Part shown: in pieces, positions 1-5,451 of the stretch
Numbering within the stretch: the first letter of the stretch is position 1
How the letters are laid out: every line of letters begins with the position of its first letter
Origin: Thermoplasmata archaeon
GTDB taxonomy: Archaea > Thermoplasmatota > Thermoplasmata > UBA184
Direction: 5' to 3'
Length of the DNA: 11,711 bases
Assembly: GCA_030039915.1 (NCBI GenBank)
Contig: JASHUP010000115.1
Coordinates: forward strand, 1-11,711
The notes under the pieces: generated by a model
Databases searched by the model: none
What the model saw: the letters and a program-made list of their open reading frames with translations, nothing else
What the model was told of the DNA's origin: nothing
Position numbers and translations under genes: made by a program

Positions 1-2
1 CG

Positions 3-362
3 CGCGAGGCCAAAGAGATCCGGCGCTCGTCGACCGGGGACGTGGGCCTCCTCTACTCGGGAGACGGGATCGAATCGGTATGGGTGTCCAAACAAGCCGA
101 ACGAGTCGACCGACGCTGGTTCTCGTACCCCCGCATCGACATCCTGGTGGTTCTTCGCGGCCGGCTTAGGGTGGAATTTCGGGATGGGAACGTCTCCCCG
201 CGTATTCTCGAACCCGGGGACGTTCTCGCGCTACGCGCCAACACGCGCTGCCGGGCGTACCGGTGGCCGCGCCACGCCCCCAAACCCACCATCTTCCTCG
301 CGGTCTACCGAAAAGCCGGAAGGACGCGGCGCAGCAGGCCCGGTCACCGGACCGGCCGCTGA
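3..362 (+). CDS. Cupin-domain protein, 5' end outside window
   Basis: The frame is open from the left edge (first complete codon at 3) to a TGA at 360-362. A GTG at 42 could be a start, but residues encoded before it (REAKEIRRSSTGD) run smoothly into the conserved-looking part, so I treat the gene as 5'-partial. The core has the cupin pattern: strands around RIDILVVLRGRLRVEF, then an LEPGDVLALRA turn, giving the G-x-L-x-V-E ... L-x-P-G-D signature of a small single-domain beta barrel. The classic metal-binding His pair of cupin motif 1 is not evident, so metal-dependent catalysis is doubtful; ligand binding or sensing is possible. The last 17 residues are Arg-rich and probably disordered. It is convergent with the AHSA1-type gene. 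The substrate cannot be told. Confidence 0.65.
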   Translation, partial: REAKEIRRSSTGDVGLLYSGDGIESVWVSKQAERVDRRWFSYPRIDILVVLRGRLRVEFRDGNVSPRILEPGDVLALRANTRCRAYRWPRHAPKPTIFLAVYRKAGRTRRSRPGHRTGR

Positions 363-380
363 GCCCCGGAGCCAAACGGT

Positions 381-408
381 CGATTCCCGGGCCGCCGGGC
401 GCGAATCG
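381..408. terminator. Hairpin between convergent genes
   Basis: An inverted repeat lies in the 94-base gap between the convergent cupin and AHSA1-type genes. Outer arms CGATT/AATCG and inner arms CCCGG/CCGGG enclose a four-base loop, with a four-base bulge on one side. No T run follows on either strand, so it is at best a 3'-end structure or weak bidirectional terminator. Confidence 0.3.
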
Positions 409-456
409 GATGGGCACCCGCCTGTCTCGCGGGGTCGACGCGCCCGCTGGGTAGGT

Positions 457-909
457 CTACCAATCGTACGGGGATCGCAGGTCGTGTCCCGTTTCGACCA
501 CCGACTTGAGGTTCATCATGAAGTACGTCCAGCCGCGGATGGCTCCGTCGTAGAGCTCGCCCCACGCAGCACCTCGACGAAACCCGGTGTGAGTGAACGT
601 GACCACGGTCCCGCCGGCCTTTCGTGCGAGCGCGATTCTCAACTTCGTTACTCCCAGCCGTTCCAGACCGGGCCACTGCCAGGTCAGCGTGATCGACTTC
701 CCGGGAACAAACTGCAGCACCTTCCCGGTGTGCGTCGGACCTCCCTCCCAGGTGAACGCGTAGTTACCGCCCGTGCGCGCGGAGAGGGTCGCCCGGTCCA
801 TGAACCACCGGGTGAGGAGTTTCGGGTCCGAGATCGCCTGGAAGACTCTCGGTTGAGCAGCCCGGACGAAGATCGGCATCTCCACCGTTCGCAACTTCGT
901 GGCGCTCAT
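457..909 (-). CDS. SRPBCC / AHSA1-like domain protein
   Basis: A 150-residue single-domain protein of the START/Bet v1-like (SRPBCC) superfamily, AHSA1-like branch (Activator of Hsp90 ATPase homologue 1 C-terminal type). Visible family pattern: the N-terminal segment VFQAISDPKLLTRWF (22-36), the GGNYAFTW strand (47-54), GKVLQFVPGKSITLTWQW (62-79), the TVVTFTHTGF strand (101-110), and a long C-terminal helix GWTYFMMNLKSVVETG (126-141) that in this fold closes a hydrophobic cavity. Full length for the family. Small prokaryotic members are usually cytosolic, with ligand binding or stress roles; no catalytic residues can be assigned. The ATG at 907-909 overlaps the TGA of a 34-codon upstream reading frame (906-1010) as ATGA. 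It has two candidate promoters upstream and is convergent with the cupin gene. Confidence 0.85.
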   Translation of the reverse strand: MSATKLRTVEMPIFVRAAQPRVFQAISDPKLLTRWFMDRATLSARTGGNYAFTWEGGPTHTGKVLQFVPGKSITLTWQWPGLERLGVTKLRIALARKAGGTVVTFTHTGFRRGAAWGELYDGAIRGWTYFMMNLKSVVETGHDLRSPYDW

Positions 910-1010
910 GGACGTGCGGCACCCGCCGTGCTGGGTCGTCGCGGAGCGGGCCTTCCCATTAAGTCAGGGAGCCCGCCGGGCAGCCCTCGTTCCACGCCGG
1001 TCCGGGCCAT
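906..1010 (-). CDS. Possible 34-aa leader ORF before AHSA1 gene
   Basis: In the 220-base gap upstream of the AHSA1-type gene, an ATG at 1008-1010 opens a 34-codon frame (begins MARTGVERGLPGG, ends AARP). Its TGA overlaps the next ATG as ATGA, the arrangement typical of translational coupling. A good TATA-like box (TCATATGA, 1031-1038) is centred about 25 nt upstream, the distance seen at several leaderless genes in this window. The peptide is rich in Pro, Gly and Arg, resembles no family I know, and shows no codon signal apart from the GC bias of the region. It could be a leader peptide, a small protein, or chance. Confidence 0.3.
   Translation of the reverse strand: MARTGVERGLPGGLPDLMGRPAPRRPSTAGAARP
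955..963 (-). promoter_or_regulatory. Second TATA-like box upstream of AHSA1 gene
   Basis: On the minus strand an AT-rich patch (CTTAATGGG) in GC-rich surroundings is centred about 50 nt before the ATG at 909. If used, it would give a leader of roughly 20-25 nt and bypass the 34-codon frame. The alternative is the stronger box at 1031-1038. Confidence 0.25.
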
Positions 1011-1030
1011 GCGACGGTATCGACTTGACC

Positions 1031-1038
1031 TCATATGA
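1031..1038 (-). promoter_or_regulatory. TATA-like box (palindromic TCATATGA)
   Basis: TCATATGA stands out in GC-rich DNA and is centred about 25 nt before the ATG at 1010. It is the best candidate promoter for the AHSA1-type transcription unit, implying either a roughly 100-nt leader for that gene or a leaderless 34-codon ORF. Because the site is palindromic its direction is inferred only from the genes. Confidence 0.45.
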
Positions 1039-1129
1039 ACGGGAAGGTGAATGAAAGAATACCGGGACCGCCTCGAACTCTCGCGCGTTCGAGCTTCGAA
1101 ATCCGGCGTGACTCCCGCGCGCACCGACG

Positions 1130-1468
1130 CTACGCGTTGGCCTGAGCCGCATCTTGGATGAGCTGCAACGCGAGGGGAATGTCCCGGGCTTCGAGCACCC
1201 GAACCGTGACCCAATCCGCCGAGGAGCCCCCCGTCGAGACGCGCTCGTCGAACGCATTCTCGGACCGGTATTCCCGGATCCGCTCCTTGGTCAGACGGAC
1301 GTCGAGGCGTTGATCTCCGTGAAAATGGGCGATTTCTCGATCTCCCACATGGACGGCGGACGCGTGGCCCCAGCGAGACGGCCGACGGACGACGCCCGGA
1401 ATTTCGGACAACCTTCGATCCAATTCTTCCCGAACCGACGTCGGCTTCTCCCTCGGGTGACTGGTCAT
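1130..1468 (-). CDS. Luciferase-domain (DUF5519-like) protein
   Basis: A 112-residue protein resembling the small luciferase-domain family (DUF5519). Features: an N-terminal helix REELDRRLSEIPGV (13-26), a strand with REIAHFHGDQRLDVRL (44-59) including the family's H-x-H-G-D, a helix KERIREYR, and a C-terminal SSADWVTVRV strand (82-91) followed by a helix ending ALQLIQDA. I chose the ATG at 1466-1468 rather than the GTG at 1522: the longer version would overlap the hydrolase gene and adds a non-conserved stretch. This start lies 13 bases after the hydrolase stop and has a G-rich Shine-Dalgarno-like GAGGGGG (1474-1480) about 5 nt upstream, as expected for an internal operon gene. Despite the name, no luciferase activity is implied, and I can assign no function. 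Confidence 0.75.
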   Translation of the reverse strand: MTSHPREKPTSVREELDRRLSEIPGVVRRPSRWGHASAVHVGDREIAHFHGDQRLDVRLTKERIREYRSENAFDERVSTGGSSADWVTVRVLEARDIPLALQLIQDAAQANA

Positions 1469-1481
1469 GACGACCCCCTCG

Positions 1482-2318
1482 CTACCGGTGTACCGGCCGA
1501 CCGAGGAACTCGTGGATGGCATCGTCGAACTCCCGGGGGCGGGAGAGGTTGATCAGGTGGTCGGCTCCCGGGATCGTCTTCAGGACCGAGCCTCGGATTC
1601 CCGAGGTCATCCGATGGGCGATGAACCGCATTCCCGGAGCGTCTCGATCCCCGAGAAGGTAGATCGTCGGAGATGCGACCGACCCGAGACGCTTCGCGGC
1701 AGGGGGGTCGAGTCGCGTGGCGTGACTCGCGCTTGCGTCGGTGAAGATCTCGTCGAGATTGTCCCGGAGCATCGCGGTCACCAGGTCGAGCGAGGGTCCG
1801 GACTGGGCGGCGCACCAGAACTCCCGCATCCCGCGCACGGCGCCCTCTCGGTCCCCCGATTTGTAAGCTGCCTGGAGCGGAGCCATGAGGGCGTCCTCCT
1901 TCCGAAACGCGGCTGCCTCGTCGGGATCTCCCGAGAACTCGAGGCCGCCCACTCCCGCGGCGACGAGCACGAGACGATCGACGCGATCGGGATGCGTCAG
2001 GGCGAAATCGACGCCGATGCGTCCGCCGTTCGAGCATCCCACCACGGTAGCCCGGTCAATCCCTGCGGCCTCTAACACCGCTCGAAGGTCATCGACGTCC
2101 GAATACGGCGTGGTCGCGGGGGGTGAGCGGCCGAAACCACGAACATCGTACCGAACCACGGTGTTATCCTTCGCGTACCGACCGAATTCCCGGTCCCACA
2201 TCCGGCGATCGGCGATGGCCGCGTGGACGAAGACGAGGGCGGGTCCTTTCCCCGAGGTTTCGAAGTAGACACTTCCGTCTGCGACCGGTAGGGTTCCCGA
2301 GCGGATCTGGCTCGTCAT
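1482..2318 (-). CDS. Alpha/beta-fold hydrolase
   Basis: A 278-residue alpha/beta hydrolase of the haloperoxidase/esterase/lactonase type. Order: N-terminal strands leading to the oxyanion-hole region LVFVHAAIADRRMW (28-41), the RYDVRGFGRS turn (56-65), nucleophile elbow VVGCSNGG with Ser96 (G-x-S-x-G), a cap region (about 130-200, helical, with several acidic residues), LLGDRDAPG carrying the acid (Asp224 or Asp226), and GADHLINL with the catalytic His254. The triad is therefore complete and the length normal. The His at 32 is followed by Ala rather than the common Gly. No signal peptide, so cytosolic. A TATA-like box lies 28 nt upstream. It is the first gene of an operon with the luciferase-domain gene and is divergent from the dehydratase gene. 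The substrate cannot be predicted. Confidence 0.92.
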   Translation of the reverse strand: MTSQIRSGTLPVADGSVYFETSGKGPALVFVHAAIADRRMWDREFGRYAKDNTVVRYDVRGFGRSPPATTPYSDVDDLRAVLEAAGIDRATVVGCSNGGRIGVDFALTHPDRVDRLVLVAAGVGGLEFSGDPDEAAAFRKEDALMAPLQAAYKSGDREGAVRGMREFWCAAQSGPSLDLVTAMLRDNLDEIFTDASASHATRLDPPAAKRLGSVASPTIYLLGDRDAPGMRFIAHRMTSGIRGSVLKTIPGADHLINLSRPREFDDAIHEFLGRPVHR

Positions 2319-2340
2319 GTTCCCGGCAGTGTCCCAGACC

Positions 2341-2350
2341 GTGTATATGA
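2341..2350 (-). promoter_or_regulatory. TATA box for hydrolase operon
   Basis: Minus-strand TCATATACAC is centred 28 nt before the hydrolase ATG (2318), with no Shine-Dalgarno between. This is the textbook spacing for a leaderless archaeal transcript. Confidence 0.6.
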
Positions 2351-2510
2351 TTCTCCGAGAGATGCTGAAACGCTTCTTCGGTGGCTCAGGGGCCGGAGAT
2401 GCGACCAGGGCCTGATGGTGGAGCGAGCGCGCTTCGCCAGGGGAGGTGCGCGAAAACCCGGTCGCCTTGACGGACCAGGGTCACAGCATACGTCATCGAG
2501 CTCGGGTTTG

Positions 2511-2518
2511 GTTTTAAC
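2511..2518 (+). promoter_or_regulatory. TATA-like box for dehydratase gene
   Basis: GTTTTAAC inside a GC-rich intergenic region, centred about 33 nt before the ATG at 2548, which predicts a leaderless transcript or one with a leader of only a few nucleotides. The rest of the 229-base divergent intergenic region (2319-2547) shows nothing else I can interpret. Confidence 0.5.
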
Positions 2519-2547
2519 CGCTCGGATTATTCGCGCCCCCGGCCACG

Positions 2548-3513
2548 ATGTCCGACCGGGTCACCTTAGAAGACGTCCGAGCGGCGCGAGAGCGCATCCG
2601 ATCCACGGTGCTGCGGACGCCGCTCGTCCCGTGGCAGGGGCCGTCGGGCGGCTCGAAGATCTTTCTCAAGTTGGACAATCTGCAACCGACCGGATCGTTC
2701 AAGGTTCGAGGGGCTGGAAACTCGCTCGCAGTCGCCGTCGAGCGCGGAGCCGTCCCCGGGGTTTACACTACGAGCGCCGGGAATATGGCGCAGGCGCTCG
2801 CGTGGCACGCACGGCGTCTCGGCATTCCCTGCACCGCCATCGTTCCGGACACCGCTCCGGAGGTCAAGCTGGCCGGGATCCGTCGGTACGGAGCGAACAT
2901 CATTCAGCTGACCTGGGAGGGGGTCTGGGACGTCATGACCCAAGGTCGCTACGAACCGCTCGGCGACCTGCTCTACGTTCCTCCGTTCAACAGCAACCCG
3001 ATGATCGCCGGGAATGGCACGGCCGGAGTGGAGATTTTCGAGGATCTGCCGGAGGTGAAGCGAGTGTACGTTCCGATCGGGGGCGGCGGATTGATCGCGG
3101 GGATAGCCACGGCCCTGCGTGCCCTCGATCCACGGATCGAGGTGGTCGCGTGTGAGACCGAAGCCGCCACTCCCTTCGCCGCGTCGCTAAAGGCGGGAAG
3201 GGCGGCGGAAGTGAACCGCCTCCCAAGTTTCGTGGACGGAATAGGCGCCCGCAACGTGCTGCCGGAGATGTGGGGTCGTCTTCTCGGATTGGTGAACGCA
3301 TCCCGCACCCTGAAGCTCGAGCAGGTGGCCATCGCCGTCCGGAACTGCTTTGACCATCACCACGTCGTGGTCGAGGGCGCCGGCGCGACCTCCGTTGCTG
3401 CGGCGCTGGAGGACCCGGATCCGGGAGGGCCTGTGGTCGCCTTCGTCTCGGGCGGAAATCTCGATATCGCGAAGCTGGAAGTGATCCTCGCCGGGAAACT
3501 GCCCGGGGCGTGA
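2548..3513 (+). CDS. Threonine/serine dehydratase-like PLP enzyme
   Basis: A 321-residue fold-type II PLP enzyme of the threonine/serine dehydratase (ammonia-lyase) group, catalysing PLP-dependent beta-elimination of a hydroxy-amino acid to a 2-oxo acid plus ammonia. Features in order: substrate-side TPLVP (24-28), the PLP lysine in TGSFKVRG (Lys52), the phosphate/substrate loop TSAGNMAQ (75-82), PDTAPEVKL (100-108), PFNSNPMIAGNGT (146-158), the glycine-rich phosphate loop PIGGGGLIAG (176-185), EGAGA (276-280) and C-terminal SGGNLD (301-306). There is no ACT domain, so it matches the short non-allosteric form rather than biosynthetic IlvA. The usual His of SAGNHAQ is Met here. Related family members are amino-acid racemases, so the substrate (Thr, Ser, hydroxyaspartate or other) is open. 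Monocistronic, divergent from the hydrolase. Confidence 0.92.
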   Translation: MSDRVTLEDVRAARERIRSTVLRTPLVPWQGPSGGSKIFLKLDNLQPTGSFKVRGAGNSLAVAVERGAVPGVYTTSAGNMAQALAWHARRLGIPCTAIVPDTAPEVKLAGIRRYGANIIQLTWEGVWDVMTQGRYEPLGDLLYVPPFNSNPMIAGNGTAGVEIFEDLPEVKRVYVPIGGGGLIAGIATALRALDPRIEVVACETEAATPFAASLKAGRAAEVNRLPSFVDGIGARNVLPEMWGRLLGLVNASRTLKLEQVAIAVRNCFDHHHVVVEGAGATSVAAALEDPDPGGPVVAFVSGGNLDIAKLEVILAGKLPGA

Positions 3514-3519
3514 CCCCGG
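3503..3519. terminator. Small hairpin over dehydratase stop codon
   Basis: CCGGGG and CCCCGG form a 6-bp stem with a five-base loop spanning the stop codon, right before the 23-base gap to the convergent KaiC-like gene. No T run. In such GC-rich DNA it could be chance. Confidence 0.2.
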
Positions 3520-3536
3520 CAACGGCGAGGAAGCCT

Positions 3537-4256
3537 CTATCGAGCGGGGACAGACCGCGCGAGAACCTTGGCGATCGAGTCGAGCTCCGAAAGGCGTCGT
3601 GCCTTGCCGGACGCGAGCGGTCCGGAGGAGATCCCCTTCTCGCACCGGACGGTCGCGTTGCGCCAGTCGGTCGGGTCGTTCCCGTCGAGATGAAGGAGGA
3701 TGTCGAAGATCGACACAAGAGCGGTAGACGCCTCGGCCCATAGGGCCACCTGACAGGTTCCGGACTCGAGCAACGCCCGCATCAGCGGTGCGATGCGCTC
3801 GGGAGAGTACACGGTGGCGAGGCGTTGGGCGTTGGCCGTGACCAGGATCGAGGGCGCGTCGACGCGCCCGGTGGACGAGATCAGCTTCTGGGCGTGCGAG
3901 GGCATTCTCAGGAACTCGACGAGTCCCTCGATGGAATGCGTCGACTCGTCCGCATGGAGCATCGTGGCCGCTGCGGTCTCGGCCTGACGGGCACCTTGGT
4001 CATCGGGCGAGAGCTCCCGAGGCGACAGAACGTAGACCGCCTCCTCCCGGATCGCATGCACGGACATCGGGTCGAGGGGGTCGAGGATCTCCTCCGGCAA
4101 ACGGACGTCGGTCCAGTACACCCGGGGCTCGTACGGCTGCAGCGCCGCGAAGGCGAACCACTTCAGCAGCGTTCGGCTGTTCCCGGAGATGAAGATGGAG
4201 GACGGCTTCGCGAACCCGTCCGGAAAGAGTGCCTCGGCGGGAGACGTGCCCACCAC
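3537..4256 (-). CDS. KaiC/RecA-like protein, ATP motifs apparently lost
   Basis: A protein of about 239 residues that I read as a degenerate KaiC/RecA-superfamily domain. The N-terminus (ALFPDGFAKPSSIFISGNSRTLLKWFAFAAL) lines up by eye with the archaeal KaiC opening, target-domain helix then ISG-P-loop then helix. Where GxxxxGKT is expected there is SGNSRT (about 24-29) with no Lys. The strand expected to carry the Walker B Asp reads ILVTAN (137-142), also without it. A later strand (QVALWAEAST) and the C-terminal HLDGNDPTDW ... VRCEKG segment also suit the KaiC-like core. Probably non-catalytic: a scaffold, sensor or partner of an active paralogue. Start: GTG 4256 has a TATA-like box about 29 nt upstream; a TTG at 4280 would add eight residues. 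Family assignment is by pattern, not alignment. Confidence 0.6.
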   Translation of the reverse strand: MVGTSPAEALFPDGFAKPSSIFISGNSRTLLKWFAFAALQPYEPRVYWTDVRLPEEILDPLDPMSVHAIREEAVYVLSPRELSPDDQGARQAETAAATMLHADESTHSIEGLVEFLRMPSHAQKLISSTGRVDAPSILVTANAQRLATVYSPERIAPLMRALLESGTCQVALWAEASTALVSIFDILLHLDGNDPTDWRNATVRCEKGISSGPLASGKARRLSELDSIAKVLARSVPAR

Positions 4257-4280
4257 GAGCGGGTCAAAGGAGCACGGCAA

Positions 4281-4288
4281 GATAAGAA
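4281..4288 (-). promoter_or_regulatory. TATA-like box for KaiC-like gene
   Basis: Minus-strand TTCTTATC is centred about 29 nt before the GTG at 4256. It would overlap the coding start if the TTG at 4280 were used, which argues for the GTG. Confidence 0.35.
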
Positions 4289-4449
4289 CCCAACCGTGGG
4301 TGCCCCGTTGCGTTTCTTAGTACCCCCGAGGAACTGAACGGTGACGGGGTTCGTTCTCGCGCCTTGTTCATCTGGCCTCGATATGTCCGGGCTCCGCGCG
4401 GGAGTCGGCCGACATGAGCCAGAACGATACGGGGTACTTCCCATCGACC

Positions 4450-4458
4450 AATTTTTCA
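4450..4458 (+). promoter_or_regulatory. TATA-like box for GNAT gene
   Basis: AATTTTTCA is centred about 29 nt before GTG 4482 and 23 nt before TTG 4476. It favours the GTG as a leaderless start. Confidence 0.45.
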
Positions 4459-4481
4459 CCTAGAATTCGCTCTCGTTGCGC

Positions 4482-5339
4482 GTGCTGAAGCAAGCTCATG
4501 TTTCGGGGCCGGAAACGAGCTGCGCCCTGGAAGGGAACCGGGTGGCCATCTTCTCTCGCATGGCGGGGAACCCGAAGGGAGCGTTGGACCAGACCGCCCA
4601 AGGGATCCGTATGTCGTCCGGGGTCCCGTATCCCATCTTCAACTGGGTCCTCCGAACCAACTGCTCCGAATTCGAAATCGAGAGCCACATCGCGTCCAAC
4701 GTCCAGCACTTCCACAACCTCGGGCTGCCGTTCCTCTGGGCGATCGGGCCGGGCGATCGCCCTCCGCAGCTGCGCGAGAAACTGCTCGCCGCGGGATTCG
4801 AAGAAGGTTGGTCTCCCGCGATGGCGGTGAACCTCGATGAGCTTCCGAGGGATTCCGCCCGGGAGGAGCTATCGATCGAGACGGTGTCCACGGACGACGA
4901 ACTCAGGGTGTTCGCACGAACGCTGAACGCCGGAGACTTTCACGCTCCGGAAGCCGTCGAGCGCGCGATTCCAGCGCTGCTGCGTCCGACCGCATCGGCC
5001 TCTTCCGACGAGCCCGATCTGCGCTGCTTCGTGGGGTACCGGAACGGCGTGCCGGTCGCCACGGCGCTGCGGTTCCTCAGCAACGGAGTGGTTGGGATCT
5101 ACGGCGTCGCTACGGTCCCGGAAGCCCGTCGCCGGGGATTCGGGGCGGCGATGACCGTCGCCGCGCTGCAAGACGGAAGGTCCCAGGGGTACGGGGTGGG
5201 AGTCTTGCTCGCCACTCCCATGGGCGAGCCCGTCTACCAGCGCTTGGGTTTCCGGGAGCTGTACCGAGTCGGTGAATTCCACTCGCCGGTGTCTCCTCCG
5301 CCGTCCGGGAAGGGCACCGTCGCGACGGTGGCTCGGTAA
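4482..5339 (+). CDS. GNAT-family N-acetyltransferase, two-domain
   Basis: About 285 residues, twice the length of a single GNAT domain. The C-terminal half is the active-looking domain: strand VVGIYGVATVPEARRRGFGAAM carries motif A, with acetyl-CoA pyrophosphate loop RRRGFGAA (216-223), followed by a helix and the YQRLGF motif (252-257) near the end. The N-terminal half (about 15-120, containing LPFLWAIGPGDRP and LLAAGFEEGW) looks like the degenerate GNAT domain seen in tandem-GNAT proteins and has no acetyl-CoA loop. It would transfer acetyl from acetyl-CoA to an unknown amine. Start: GTG 4482 is preferred because of the TATA spacing; TTG 4476 in the same frame adds two residues. Cytosolic, monocistronic, divergent from the KaiC-like gene and convergent with the decarboxylase. 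Confidence 0.9.
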   Translation: MLKQAHVSGPETSCALEGNRVAIFSRMAGNPKGALDQTAQGIRMSSGVPYPIFNWVLRTNCSEFEIESHIASNVQHFHNLGLPFLWAIGPGDRPPQLREKLLAAGFEEGWSPAMAVNLDELPRDSAREELSIETVSTDDELRVFARTLNAGDFHAPEAVERAIPALLRPTASASSDEPDLRCFVGYRNGVPVATALRFLSNGVVGIYGVATVPEARRRGFGAAMTVAALQDGRSQGYGVGVLLATPMGEPVYQRLGFRELYRVGEFHSPVSPPPSGKGTVATVAR

Positions 5340-5386
5340 TCGTCGCCGCGAGGTTCGTGCCGGTCCGGCCGGGCATCTCTTCCGAG

Positions 5387-5426
5387 TCCGCGAGCGACGG
5401 CGGCGAGTGGGGCCGCCGGTCGCGGA
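5387..5426. terminator. 14-bp stem-loop between convergent genes
   Basis: In the 112-base gap between the convergent GNAT and decarboxylase genes, TCCGCGA (5387-5393) pairs with TCGCGGA (5420-5426), and CGGCGGC (5398-5404) with GCCGCCG (5412-5418), leaving an asymmetric internal loop. It is the strongest hairpin I found in the window. There is no T run on either side, so a role as a two-sided 3'-end structure is plausible but unproven. Confidence 0.4.
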
Positions 5427-5451
5427 GCGATCCGAGGGTACGTCGGTGGGG

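Noticed and set aside
184..1038. A 284-codon + strand frame across the cupin and AHSA1 genes.
   Set aside because: It has no recognisable domain and runs through two better-supported genes and their intergenic region.
2415..3155. A + strand frame overlapping the dehydratase start.
   Set aside because: It is another frame of the dehydratase coding sequence, Arg-rich and without family features.
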